DNA of 64,000 bases from Ifrita kowaldi (lineage: Eukaryota > Chordata > Aves > Passeriformes > Cinclosomatidae), in NCBI GenBank assembly GCA_013398055.1, contig VZRS01000309.1, forward strand, positions 122,758-186,757, written 5' to 3'. Below the pieces are notes generated by a model. That model saw only the letters and a program-made list of their open reading frames with translations, had not been told where the DNA came from and searched no databases. Positions 50,954 through 62,085 of the stretch are shown piece by piece. A program made the position numbers and the translations under genes. Position 1 is the stretch's first letter, and every line of letters begins with the position of its first letter.

Positions 50954-53900
50954 GCTTGTTCTTTAATTCCTTGGAGGAATGCTTCAGTTTCTGTCTCTGA
51001 TATCTCCCCATCAATACCAGCCAAATATGAATAAAGGAATGAGAACATTTCAAAGGGAATTCGAGCTGCTCCACCTTCTGGATCTCTTGTTAGGATTTCG
51101 CAGGCCTGTTTCATTGAACTCAGTAAGGACTGCAGGGGGTTCCAGCAAGAAATGAAAGGAAAAGTATCAGAGCCATGAACATCCTTTGCATACCATGATA
51201 AAATCCACATTGTAAACCATTAAAAGTGAGGGTAAATGAGATGAAGGTGTTATCATCGCTGCCTAGCTTTAAACCCCAAATTTACTCTCTAGTGCAGGTC
51301 CAAGGATGGAAACAATAATGTAGTTCTAGTAGAGACAGGAGAAAAATTACCAGAATCTTGTGATGGTTAAAGATGGCATAGGGTAATCTGAGCTCTGTCT
51401 CCAGTAGGGCCAAATTGCTCTCTTCTGCAACTGTAAAAGCTCCAACAACACTGTATCTAGTAAGAGATGTTTGTGTGTGTGTGTCTATTAATGGTTCTAA
51501 ATGAATTCTCAGCAACAGTTAAGACAGACAAATCTGCAACCCCCAGAAAATAAATATAGGTTTCATGATTTTATTATGATATATAATTTTTAGATTGTAT
51601 TTTAGCTGGTATTTACTGTTTCTCCTATCTCTATGCAAGTTCCATTTTCATAGATAGTAGAAAAAGCACTGAGGCAAAAGGTATTTAAAGAATATTTCCG
51701 TTTAGTGAAAGGCCAATAACATCTGAGTTACCTTTAAAAAACATGCCTCAAATTATTAGTTCCAAATCTACTTTGAAATAATCCTTTATTTAATATGGTG
51801 TGGATAATCCAGTGCCCTATGCATGCTGAGCTATAAGAGGAAAAGTAGAAAAATTCAGCATTGAGTTTCATTCAAAGACTGGTTGGATGCCATTAAAGAA
51901 CCAAACAAATAAAACCACACACAGAATATAAAAGCACAAAACCAAACCCACACAGGCCTTCTTTAACCTAAGTCTTAATATTTTTCACTGCAACTTTTTA
52001 AAAATTTACTCTTACAATTTCATTAGCAAGCAAGCAATGTCTATGTAAAAAGATAGTATTTCCTAACAGTAGAATAGCAATACTTAAAATAATTGCAGTA
52101 TCTGTTTAAGATCTAGAACACAGGCCAAAGAAGTGTCATCTTATAATCTTTGAACAGATTTACTTAATGTATCTCCTCCCCTGGGAGGCTTCTCAGGGAA
52201 AAGAGAGGCAGCTGACTCTGTGATGGCCAACTCTACATTTTGCATTTGGCTATACCTCTACTGCCCCTTCTGGTCCTGCCACCCCAAGCTGCCACGGTCT
52301 CTCTCTCACAACACAGCAAAGTTATTCAGAGCCATTTTGCCACTTTTGACAATTTAACAGGCTACCTGTGTGGTCATTTCTCCAAGGCTTTTGTAAAAAT
52401 GCATCAGTGCTTTACAAAAAAGATACTTCAGACTGATGCTCTTAAGAAGTTCATACTTGTCCCCTCTTGTATCTCAGCTGTGACCCTGTTTGACTGTGAA
52501 CACAATTTACAGCTGCAGAAAATGAATGCAAATTTCTTGTGTGCGTCTTTCTCTCTGGTTTCGGAAACTGAAGTTTAGGTTTCATTATGTAGTACTGAAA
52601 TCAAACCATTCACTAAATATCCAAAAGGATGATGAGGTGGTGAAATTCAGTCTGTCTAGCTCCATCAGAATGACGTTCCTGTGACTCCATTTTTGGTTTT
52701 GGTTTGTTTGGGGGTTTTCTGGGGAGGAGAGAGTTGTTGTTTTTTAGACAAGTAATGTTGCTGTCACTATTTTAAATGAAGAAAAGAGTCCAAACTACAA
52801 GACCATTTTGGGAGGGAGACTGGAATTAAGAAATACACATTTGAAATAAAGATAGATTGATAGATAGATAGATAGATAGATAGACAGACAAACAGACAGA
52901 TATACACACACAATTGTGTTGCCAGGCCAGGTGAACATTCAGGGTTTCTAGATATTGCAACATTCACAAAATATTATTCTGCATATATTTTCTTTTTAGT
53001 ACCTCTTCCCTACTGTAGAAATCATTTAAAGTATTATACTTTATAAGAACATCAGCTTAATGCATTTTATAATCTTTCATTCTGTTGAAATGCTCTGCTG
53101 AGATTTTATTACTGACATTAAAAGAATTAAGTGTCACTTTAGTAACATTAAGTGCTGCTGTGAAAATTTAATTGGCCACACAATCAATTAAAAATTGGTT
53201 CTTTAATTTCTCCCTCCAGTTCTCCTCCATGGACATTTACACTGATGCCATCAGCATCATTCCTCTAGCATCCTCTCTCACACAGTATGACCTCCCTGCA
53301 GACATGCTTGCTCTTCTACTGCCACTCCACTAAACGGAGGACTTAGCCATCCTTCTGGTTAAGTTCCCCACACCAAAATCTGATGGGCAACAGAAGTAAA
53401 CACGCAAGCCACTTTGCTAGCTGCTGCAAAAGCAATCACCATTCCCCAAATCCATGTGCATTGATTGTTCTATGGTCTATCTTGTATCTGATCCTAGACA
53501 ACCACTTGTGTTTGGATACGAGGGCTCCTGCTGTGAACGTACCCCACCAAGCACGCTGCACCCGAGTGCCAGAAACTTCATCCATTCCACCTCCTCGCCA
53601 AAACTGTCCAACTGCAGGATAGCTTCCAGCTGCTCCTCTGGCAAGCCCAAATGCTTCCATTTTTCCCTCAGGTCTTCAACGGTCACCGTGCCTTTGGAAG
53701 AAAGCTTTGAACGAAATCATAGTACCACAATAAGAATTCAAAAAACCAGAACGAATTTCAGAACACAGTGTCTCCCCAAAATACTTCGAATACTTGACAG
53801 TCTCTCTCCCCAACCATCTGCAACACATTAGCATTCCTCCATAGCATTGTGCATTTGATAAAGAACAGCTTGTACCTGTCTGTGCAAGACCTTAAGGAGC

Positions 53901-55935
53901 CCTGGGGTCAAACCAGCATCTGTTTTCTCCGTTGCTAAAGGCATTTCCATCCTCTCCTTCACAGGAAGGGGTTCACCTTTAGACAAGGCTGAAAAATACC
54001 TAAGTGAATGAGAAGAGCAACACACCTCAATGCCCATGGCCATTACAAACTGCACAGAAGTAAATGCTCTTACAGTTCAGTGTGAGAATCTGCAGGCTCC
54101 CCCACAGGAGCAGCAGCACCTCGCAAGCTGCCTGCATGCACAGCTCCCATCTTCCTGTGCCCACAATCTTTAGACTTTACATGCTCCTTTTCATGACACT
54201 CTAATAATTCTTAAGGCATTTAACTTATTTTGTGCATGATAACACTCAGCTCTTTTGACTGATGAACCTGAGGGCTCAGCTGTTTAACATTTCCCTCACG
54301 CGCTACCCAAAACGTACATCTGCCTATTCACATTGCAACTCTCTCATCAGCATTTCTGCTATTTCTGTCCACTCCAAAATAAAATTTAAGAGTAGAGCAT
54401 AAAGGACATTAGATGCACATCCTTTTAATTATGAGGCTGCCACAACCTTAAGAGCTGCCTCTGCCTTAACTGGCCAGCAACTGTGCAAGGAAAACTCAGT
54501 TTTCATTCAGGTGCGTCTAATTTAAAAGTTTCTCCACTTGTCCTGTCTCATCTGCCCTGGTCACCCATGTCCATGTCCAGGCTATCCCATGCTGTGCAAA
54601 TACCTGCTAAAATACACAGCAGGCAGCACTCCAGACCTGATTTAGTGTGACTGTATAGAAATAGATGCACGGTAGGTATGTACACATAACACCCGGCCTA
54701 TTTTTCAGCCAGATCCATTTCCCCATGTGATTATTCACAGGGACAAGCACAACAACACCGGCAGCACGTGTGAAGCCACCGCCTTGCTCTGCTTTGCATG
54801 GCTCCCAGGCACAGATCCTGCTCTGCTCAGGGACACCGGAGCACGTTCCAGAAAGGGGGTGTGCAGGGGACCAGCAGCAGCCGCCCGCCCATCAGCGGGG
54901 CTCCTCCCGCCGAGCTGCTGCAGTGTTTAGGTGAGGTCGGGGCTGGCCGGTTGCGTGGCCTTGGCAGTGCCACGCTGCCCCTGCTCTCGCCAGCCCCAGG
55001 CTTCCGCCACAGAGATACGCCACACCATTTTAAGGTGGTCCTGCTGGCTTTCTCCAACGCTGCAGCTGTTAACAACCCAGCTTCAGATTCTTTTCTTTCT
55101 AACAGACAAGCCAGACTGCAGCCTGGCTTTGTTAACAGCCTCCCCTCCCTCATGTACACCGTACAGAGGTTTTCCAATCCCCCCATCTCACAGATACCTT
55201 TCAAGAGCTTGCCCACACAAACCATAGGACGGGAAAAAATTATAGTGAGCAGTTGAGGTAAAAGGAAAAAAAAAATAGATGCTAAAGAAGAAACATTTAA
55301 ACATCCAAATCAACTTTATAGCAGGAGATTTAATATGTGGATTATCACTTCAAAGGTGCAATTTTTCAGGCACTTTTCCCAGAAAGAAAGAAGAGAAACC
55401 TAACCAAGCTTAAGAATTAGAAAGCTAATGTCTATTTTTCCCTTTAAATTCCAAGAATTAAATCTCAGATGAGAGAAGAAAAACCAAACCAAACCGAAAG
55501 GAAAAAGGGTTGGTCTTTCAGATAGAAAAACCAGTAACAAAAAGCAAACTAAGATGCATTTTTCTGTATGGAAGTCCAGCTATTTCAGAAGTAAGCCAGC
55601 CCTAAACCTCAAGGAAACAGAAAATAAATAAAATACCACACTGTTTTCAAAAGGCTTACATGCTGCATTAATACACAGAAGTGTGTATGCCATGTGCATG
55701 CTGATTTAACATTCAAAGCCAGGTCCACTATACAATAAAGAGAAGCAGTGAGGATTTGAGGGTCCCTATGTACAGCTCTGTTGTTAGGTGAACATCATAC
55801 TTACGCAGCTGCCCATTGCAAAACATCGTAAGGCTGGGTCCTAATAGCAGCTTTAGTAAATTGCTTCAGAATATCAGGTAGCTCCGGGGGGATTTTGATC
55901 TGCTGAGCACAAAACATGGTTTCTGGAAGAGGCAT
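50954..55935 (-). CDS. ROPN1L: ROPN1L, ropporin-1-like protein (4 coding exons visible, C-terminal exon missing)
   Basis: Ropporin-family protein of the sperm flagellum fibrous sheath and ciliary radial spoke. Its N-terminal RIIa-like dimerisation/docking fold binds A-kinase anchoring proteins. Coding exons in - strand order are 55805-55935 (ATG at 55935), 53876-53999, 53543-53704 and 50954-51129, with consistent phases and GT-AG borders. They give about 198 codons of a roughly 230-residue protein. Recognisable text includes MPLPETMFCAQQIKIPPELP and ILKQFTKAAIRTQP (RIIa region), YFSALSKGEPLPVKERMEMP, WMKFLALGCSVLGG and RDPEGGAARIPFEMFSFLY. The start exon has an acceptor-like CTTTCAG ending at 55955, so exon sequence begins at 55954 with 19 nt of 5' UTR, and a separate upstream non-coding exon is expected. 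The last exon (about 32 residues) was not located. The gene is convergent with SNRNP48. Confidence 0.94.
52851..52914. repeat. GATA/GACA tetranucleotide microsatellite
   Basis: About eight GATA units (one imperfect) pass into GACA/AACA units and then a short CA run. It lies in the ROPN1L intron between exons 53543-53704 and 50954-51129 and is likely polymorphic in length. Confidence 0.92.
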
Positions 55936-55954
55936 GGTGTCCAGTCACAAGGAC

Positions 55955-57130
55955 CTGAAAGAAATAAAACAGCAGTTCACAGATGCAGGATGTGAATGAA
56001 AAACTGTGTGTGCACATGGGAGTGAACAGCACCTGTCCCCAAATTCCCTCCTGTCCTACTTGATAGCTGGGGCTCCTGGAGAGCTGACAAGACTTGGAAT
56101 GGTAAACAGACAAGCCCCACGTGGCTCTGAAAATCTTTAACTTGGTGGCAACACCAAGTAAAACACTGGAGCTTGGGCATCAGTGACAGCTCTGGGTGAG
56201 GAGAACTACTACTTTAACAGGTATCTTCAGACAGTTTTAAACTGATTTTTCTCCTCAAATCGATCACAAATTTGTAAAACAGGCAGTCCAGACAAGTCAC
56301 ACCACATATGCCAACATGAAAGGTATCTACATTGACAAGTCCCTACTGCATGCCAAGGAAAATCTTGACATTTTTGTACAGATGCCAGAGTATGCAGATG
56401 ACCAAGTTTCTACTGTGTTGATGTATTCAAAAATGCTGTAGCAAAAAAGTCAGTAATTTTTGCTCCTGACAGATTTTACATCAATTACAGTGATGAACAA
56501 AACATTCATTCGTGCTGCAAGCACACACTGCACTTTGCTCATACAGCTGTACAGGTGTGTTTGTCTCATTGAGGATGTAACTCATTTGTTGCAAGGAGTC
56601 CTGCTCCCCAGGATCCAAAAGAAGGGTCAGAGACAGGCTATTGCACGGTCCTTCTCCCATCATAGCAATGGGGCACATTTAGTGGGAAGTGAGTACTCTC
56701 CTCATCATTTCCAAGACAAACTATGGCATGCTTAAGTTGATTTAGCAACAAGAACCGAAAACCCATTAGTTATTTGCAGAAAGCAGGAGCAGTGAAAGCA
56801 ACAGCATCAAGAAAGAAATCAGTATAACAGAATTCTCTATCCCTTTAGACTTTTTTAAGCTAAAAATAAGAGTACCTGGCAGGTGACTTTCTCACGTGAA
56901 TTCTCCTGTAGTGGAAAAGAAAAAAATTAAAAGTCAGCGATAGAGCAATGGAACTGCTGTGACTCAAGGCTCCTTTGAGGATCAAACTGTACTTAGAACT
57001 TTATTTACGGAGAAATGCAGACAGGGTACAGCATCTTCATCACTCCAACGCAGCCAATTTGCATCAGGAATAGACTTCAAAGTGCACATTTAATTACCAC
57101 ATTGGTCATGCGCTTTCAGTAATGATTCAA
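55955..57130. other. ROPN1L upstream region, no exon recognised
   Basis: The ROPN1L start exon begins with a 3' splice site, so a 5' non-coding exon should lie upstream on the - strand, here or beyond the gaps. I cannot place it. No repeat family was recognised. Confidence 0.45.
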
Positions 57131-57766
57131 AAATACAGCTCTAGCCAAGGAACTGGAACCGAAAGCAAAAAAGCTGAGGATTTCAGGACAACACAAAAGC
57201 TTTGAGGAAGGAATAGAGGTGTATGTACCTGCGCATGTACCCTTGGGAAGCAGTCAAATAAAGACTAAAAATATAATCAGAAAAAAAAAAAAGTGGTGCA
57301 AGAGCTGCTTTTCTACAGAAAGACATTAATCACAGAGTATCACAGAAGAGCTGAGGTTGGCAGAGACCGCTTGGTCTGACCCCCTGCACAACCTATGAGA
57401 AGAGTGCAAAAGATCCACGTGAAGGTGGCTTCTGAGTGTCTCCGAGGATGGAGACTCCACACCCCCCTTGGCAACCTGTGCCAGTGCTTGGTCACCCTCA
57501 CAGGGAAAAAGGGTTTCTTGATGTTCAGAGGGAGCCTCCTGTACATATACACACACCTAATGAGCAAAGAAAAGCACAGCCAGGGCAGGCAGCCTCTGCA
57601 CCCCTTCACCCCTTCGTTACTCTGTCATGAGTTACTCTCTCTAGAGACAAAGATCATCTCGTCACTGTCACTTCATGTTAGCTCTTATTTTCTTCCTTTC
57701 ACGCACCCCACACCAGCCCCAGGTGTTCAGGAAACAAGGCTAAGGCCAACAAGTGGCCGCACGCAG
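57131..57766. repeat. First copy of a 636-bp verbatim duplication
   Basis: It starts AAATACAGCTCTAGCC and ends at CGCAG before the n at 57767. The same 636 bp recur at 58030-58665 (offset 899), and I noticed no differences. Both copies abut an n, and perfect identity with ends at gaps points to overlapping contigs or haplotypes placed in series rather than a real tandem duplication. Confidence 0.9.
57331..57550 (-). mobile_element. CR1 LINE 3' end, - strand (first copy)
   Basis: It reads as the reverse complement of a CR1 3' end: CACAGAAGAGCTGAGGTTGG, CCTGCACAACC, GGATGGAGACTCCACACCCC, CAACCTGTGCCAGTGCTTGG, TCACCCTCACAGGGAAAAAG and TTGATGTTCAGAGGGAGCC. It is an old, diverged, truncated copy and is repeated at 58230-58449 as part of the assembly duplication. 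Confidence 0.88.
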
Positions 57767-57767
57767 N
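57767..57767. other. Assembly gap
   Basis: A single n at the end of the first 636-bp copy. In the second copy the sequence continues into GC-rich DNA at 58666 instead, so this n hides at least that GC-rich stretch. Confidence 0.85.
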
Positions 57768-57869
57768 TGATGGCGGCGTGGTTTAAAGCGCAAGAGCAGC
57801 ACCTGTTTTGTACAAACTTTCGAGAAGACCCAAACCACGGAGATTGAGTCTACCAATTAGCAAATTCAC

Positions 57870-58028
57870 GGACGGCAGCAAGGCCCGTGGCATCCTGGCC
57901 TCTATCAGCAATAGTGTGGCAAGCAGGATGAGAGAAGTGATTATTCCCCTGTATGCGGCCCTGGTGAGGGCGCACCTCGAATTCTGTGTCCCCTCAGTTG
58001 AGGGAGGACACTGCTGGAGGGTTTCCAG
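57870..58028 (+). mobile_element. CR1 LINE, reverse-transcriptase C-terminal part, + strand
   Basis: Translation gives KARGILASISNSVASRMREV and IIPLYAALVRAHLEFCV, the well-known CR1 ORF2 C-terminal pattern. A deletion follows (PSVEGGHCWRV replaces the usual WAPHYKKDIE-type text). It is cut at the n at 58029. Its last 99 bp (57930-58028) recur at 58822-58920, where the element continues to its 3' end. These are therefore two parts of one CR1 copy split by the assembly. Confidence 0.85.
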
Positions 58029-58029
58029 N
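58029..58029. other. Assembly gap
   Basis: A single n between the interrupted CR1 and the second 636-bp copy. The join after it goes back to sequence already present at 57131. Confidence 0.85.
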
Positions 58030-58665
58030 AAATACAGCTCTAGCCAAGGAACTGGAACCGAAAGCAAAAAAGCTGAGGATTTCAGGACAACACAAAAGCT
58101 TTGAGGAAGGAATAGAGGTGTATGTACCTGCGCATGTACCCTTGGGAAGCAGTCAAATAAAGACTAAAAATATAATCAGAAAAAAAAAAAAGTGGTGCAA
58201 GAGCTGCTTTTCTACAGAAAGACATTAATCACAGAGTATCACAGAAGAGCTGAGGTTGGCAGAGACCGCTTGGTCTGACCCCCTGCACAACCTATGAGAA
58301 GAGTGCAAAAGATCCACGTGAAGGTGGCTTCTGAGTGTCTCCGAGGATGGAGACTCCACACCCCCCTTGGCAACCTGTGCCAGTGCTTGGTCACCCTCAC
58401 AGGGAAAAAGGGTTTCTTGATGTTCAGAGGGAGCCTCCTGTACATATACACACACCTAATGAGCAAAGAAAAGCACAGCCAGGGCAGGCAGCCTCTGCAC
58501 CCCTTCACCCCTTCGTTACTCTGTCATGAGTTACTCTCTCTAGAGACAAAGATCATCTCGTCACTGTCACTTCATGTTAGCTCTTATTTTCTTCCTTTCA
58601 CGCACCCCACACCAGCCCCAGGTGTTCAGGAAACAAGGCTAAGGCCAACAAGTGGCCGCACGCAG
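58030..58665. repeat. Second copy of the 636-bp verbatim duplication
   Basis: Matches 57131-57766 with an offset of 899. Unlike the first copy it runs without a break into the GC-rich segment at 58666-58820, so it probably represents the true continuation of the locus. Confidence 0.9.
58230..58449 (-). mobile_element. CR1 LINE 3' end, - strand (second copy)
   Basis: Verbatim repeat of the CR1 fragment at 57331-57550, carried by the 636-bp duplication. It should not be counted as an independent insertion. Confidence 0.85.
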
Positions 58666-58820
58666 GCGGCCCAGCCGCGGGTGCCCGCAGCCCACCCGCC
58701 CGAGCTGTGGGGAGGCAGCACCGGCGGTCACCGGCCCCGGCGCGGCCCCTCGCAGGCCGCAGGGAGCCCAAGGGCCGCCCCACGGCCCCAGCGCCCCCGG
58801 ACACCCCCGCGGTCCAGGGC
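58666..58820. promoter_or_regulatory. GC-rich fragment, candidate CpG island piece
   Basis: About 155 bp of very GC- and CpG-rich sequence (GCGGCCCAGCCGCGG... to CGCGGTCCAGGGC) ends at the n at 58821. It may be part of a CpG-island promoter upstream of ROPN1L or another gene. The gap truncates it and no transcript evidence is visible. The open frames crossing it are explained by composition. Confidence 0.4.
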
Positions 58821-58821
58821 N
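58821..58821. other. Assembly gap
   Basis: A single n between the GC-rich fragment and the repeated start of the CR1 element. Confidence 0.85.
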
Positions 58822-59362
58822 GAGAGAAGTGATTATTCCCCTGTATGCGGCCCTGGTGAGGGCGCACCTCGAATTCTGTGTCCCCTCAGTTGAGGGAGGA
58901 CACTGCTGGAGGGTTTCCAGAGAAGGGTGACAAAGCTGGTGAAGGGCCTGGAGCACAAGTTCTATGAGGAACAGCTGGGGAAGCTGAGGTTTTTTAGCCT
59001 AGAGAAGAAGAATCTCAGGGGTGACCTTACCACTCTCTACAACTGCCTGAAAGGAGGCTGTAGCCAGGTGAGAGTCAGCATCTTCTCCCAGACAATCAGT
59101 GAGCGAGTAAGAGGACATAGTCTTAAACTGTGGCAGGGCACGCATTAAGGTTGGACATTAAGAAGAACTTCTTCACAGAAGGGATGATTAGACATTGGAA
59201 GGGTCAATCCACGGAGGCGGTGGAATCAGCATCGCTAGTGCTGTTTAAGGAAAGATTGGATATGGCAGTTAGTGCCATGGTTGAGTTGCTAGGGTGGTGT
59301 TTGGTCAGAGGCTGGTCTTCATCTCAGAGGTCTTTTCCAACTTAATTGATTCTATGATTCTG
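58822..59362 (+). mobile_element. CR1 LINE 3' end, + strand
   Basis: Translation in shifting frames gives REVIIPLYAALVRAHLEFCV, TKLVKGLEHKFYEEQLGKLR, FSLEKKNLRGDLTTLYNCLK and DIKKNFFTEGMIRHWK, all from the CR1 ORF2 C-terminus. The copy ends in AGAGGTCTTTTCCAACTTAA and TGATTCTATGATTCTGTGAG, the avian CR1 tail. Frameshifts, deletions and stops show an inactive old copy. Its first 99 bp duplicate 57930-58028. Confidence 0.93.
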
Positions 59363-60717
59363 TGAGCATCTTAGCACCATGTTATTGGCAGAGCCCATGG
59401 CGGGGAGGCTGGTCCCTGAGTGCCTGGGCTCCCTACAGCCCACTGGCCCCTGCATGTCCCCTGGCCACAAGGATGCTCTGCTGGGTGAGCAGTGTTAGGG
59501 TGGCACGTCCATCTTGCCTTTGGCATTCTCGCACCTCCTTTCCTGGCTTGGATGAAATGTGAAAAAACGCTGACTGAGCTGAAAAAGAGGGCAATGTATC
59601 CCCAAAAGTTCGCTTTACTGGCAGTAGCTGCTTCTTCCAAGGACAGCTCAGCCACAACCAGCCTCTGCTGGTCAGGCTCCACAGTCCTGGACATTTAGGA
59701 CAGGAGCACCGTTGAGAGTCTGCCACCACCGAGAGCAGCATGGCCAGTGCCAGCTGCTTCTCAGCACCTGCTGCTCCAACTCTGACACCACGAGGCAGCG
59801 TGGGCTCTCCCACTGCTCCAGAATGCCAAGGAACCAAAGTGCCCTCTCTGCCACAAAGTCTTGGTGGACAGCTACAAGTCTTCCTTCCACTGCAGATGAA
59901 AACAGTACTGGAGGTAACCTGCCTGGCATCCTCTGTAAAGACACCAGCACATCTCTTGGTTACAAAGCAATACCCCCTCCTGTACCTTCTAACATGGACT
60001 GTACATAGCCCGAGCACTCCAATGAACTTGGTGATAGGATTATTCGCTTCAGAAACCCCTCACAAGCTATTGCTCCAAAGAAACTTGGGGCTGGATGCTT
60101 TAAACAGGCCAAGCAGTTACTGCAGAAGCACATAATCTTATTTGAAGCCAGGCCTTTTTAATCCACATTATGTCCCCACTGATGAACATGTAAGGCCATC
60201 CAGGACAAAAATAAAATGGGGGGCTCTGGAAAGCAAAAAGCTCACATTTTAACAACTGTTTAATCTTTCATAAAGCATGAATACTTAGCATAAGCTACAG
60301 GCCAATTATTTGGCCTCAAAATACTTTGCAGACTCCTGTAACTACATGAAAACAGCAAACTTCTGACATATAATGACATACCTATCCTTTAGTTGTTTTC
60401 AAGCATCATTTAAGAACACTATAGCAAGAAAAACCTGAAGCAAACGTTATCTTTATATATGCAGGAGCTTACAGAACAGAATTTGATTAAATTGATTTCA
60501 CAGTGCAGTTTTTCAAAGGTGCCTAGTGGTAACAGATAAACAGCAAGTTTCATGTTATCTCTCATCCGCAGTCCTTGCAGACACTTAAAACTATCCTTAA
60601 AATGCTCAAAAAGCAAATGTCATACTCTCAATTCTTCCAGCAGTTTGGTCCAGTGCAGTGAAATCATGCATAAAGGTGCCAGACTGTGTTATGAGAAACA
60701 GCAGCATGTAGGTGGAA
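59363..60717. other. Non-coding DNA, nothing firmly recognised
   Basis: Overlapping open frames on both strands at 59.4-60.1 kb resemble no known family. In human, MARCHF6 lies directly upstream of ROPN1L in the same orientation, so a MARCHF6 3' UTR on the - strand would be possible here if local synteny holds. I recognise no MARCHF6 coding exon. Confidence 0.45.
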
Positions 60718-62085
60718 ATTTTTTTCAGTATTTAATGAAATGTATTTTCATAGAATGGCCTGGGTTGGACCGTACAGATCCTAGTTCCTCCTGCCACAGG
60801 CATGAGCACTTTCACTAGACCAGGTTACTCAGAGCTCCATCCAACCTGGCCTTTAACATTTCCAGTGATGGGGCATCCACATCTTTTCTGGGCAACCTGT
60901 TCCAGTGCCTCATCACCGTCACAGTAAAGAATGTCTGCCTAACATCTAAGGTAAACCTACTCTCTTTCAGTTTGAAGCCACTCCCCCTTCTCCTATCACA
61001 TGCTCCTGTAAATAGTCTCTTTATATGAATCCATGCTGCTTCCTAGAAGTATTTCCCCGCACTGTGTAATACTGAGAGTTGTATATAAAGAACATTTAAA
61101 AGTATACCCACAGATGTAATTGCTGCTTTACAGCTGCACTGCCAGAAATGCTGCTATATAGCTGCATAGCTTAGAATGTCTGCTGCTTCCAACTTCCATG
61201 ACTCCTGCTCACAACTAGTCAAAATATCCCATGTACTATCCATTCTAATCCAGCAGTATTTTTACTTTCATCACATTCCTTACCTAACTCTAGCAAGCCA
61301 CTTATGCCATTTGTATCTGCTGAACTGCTCTGCACTATTTAGGTTCTAATACAGAAATTCTGTCCAATATAAATAAAAGCTTTGCAGTGTTCTCTGTTTT
61401 TGTAAGCAACAAGGAATTCTAAGTAAAACTAATGTCCTTTTCCAGGAACACAAACAGCCCTTGAAAAGCAAGTAATGTTAAATACCACCCCCTCCTCCCA
61501 CACTTGATGTCAGACATCTCCAGGTGTTAGACTTCACCTTAGATAGGGGAAAATGCCTCTGCAGCTTTGGTGTTGGCCACTACTCAACAGGTAAGAGAGA
61601 ATAGCAGGTAAGCAGAAAAACTGATGTGCAGAGCTGTGAAATAATCTTGCCCTTGCTCCATCTCTCAGTATTATACTGAACTCAAAACATTCAGTTTATT
61701 TTGAAACTGTATTTGACCTCTGGAAATACAATCTTTTAAAATTTTCCATTATTGAGTAACTTTTATTTCACCACATAATTTCTCAATTTACAGTGACTTC
61801 TTAATGAAGAAATTAAAACCAGAAGCGCAGCTTTAAAAAAATTGCTGTTAACTATGCAATTCTTTAATTCCAGTTACCTAATTAAGAACTGAAATGCCAT
61901 TGTAAGAGAGTTCCAACTTACCATTATGCTTCATAAAAGTTGTTTCCTCATCTGTTTCAGGAAACAGCTTCTTTTATTTTGCATTCTGAACTTCATTACA
62001 CTACCAAGACTCAATTCCTTGTTTAATGTTTTTACAATCTGTATCATTTCTGCCAGGAACCTCACTCATTGCCCAGGCTGTACAG
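60718..62085. repeat. First copy of a duplication of at least 1368 bp
   Basis: The segment starting ATTTTTTTCAGTATTTAATG recurs at 62633 and continues to the window end (offset 1915). I saw no differences in the stretches compared. The second copy begins at the n at 62632. This is most simply a contig or haplotype overlap that was not collapsed. Confidence 0.9.
60748..61025 (-). mobile_element. CR1 LINE 3' end, - strand (first copy)
   Basis: Reverse complement of a CR1 3' end: TCATAGAATGGCCTGGGTTG, CACTAGACCAGGTTACTCAG, CCATCCAACCTGGCCTTTAA, GATGGGGCATCCACATCTTT, GGCAACCTGTTCCAGTGCCT, then TTTGAAGCCACTCCCCCTTC and CCTGTAAATAGTC. It is a truncated and diverged copy. Confidence 0.93.

Noticed and set aside
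52851..52914. Tandem repeats considered as a CRISPR-like array
   Set aside because: Four-base units without spacers in a vertebrate intron. It is a simple microsatellite.
57395..58893. 150- and 199-codon + strand frames and their - strand partners
   Set aside because: They run through CR1 antisense sequence, duplicated assembly blocks and n characters, so they are not genes.
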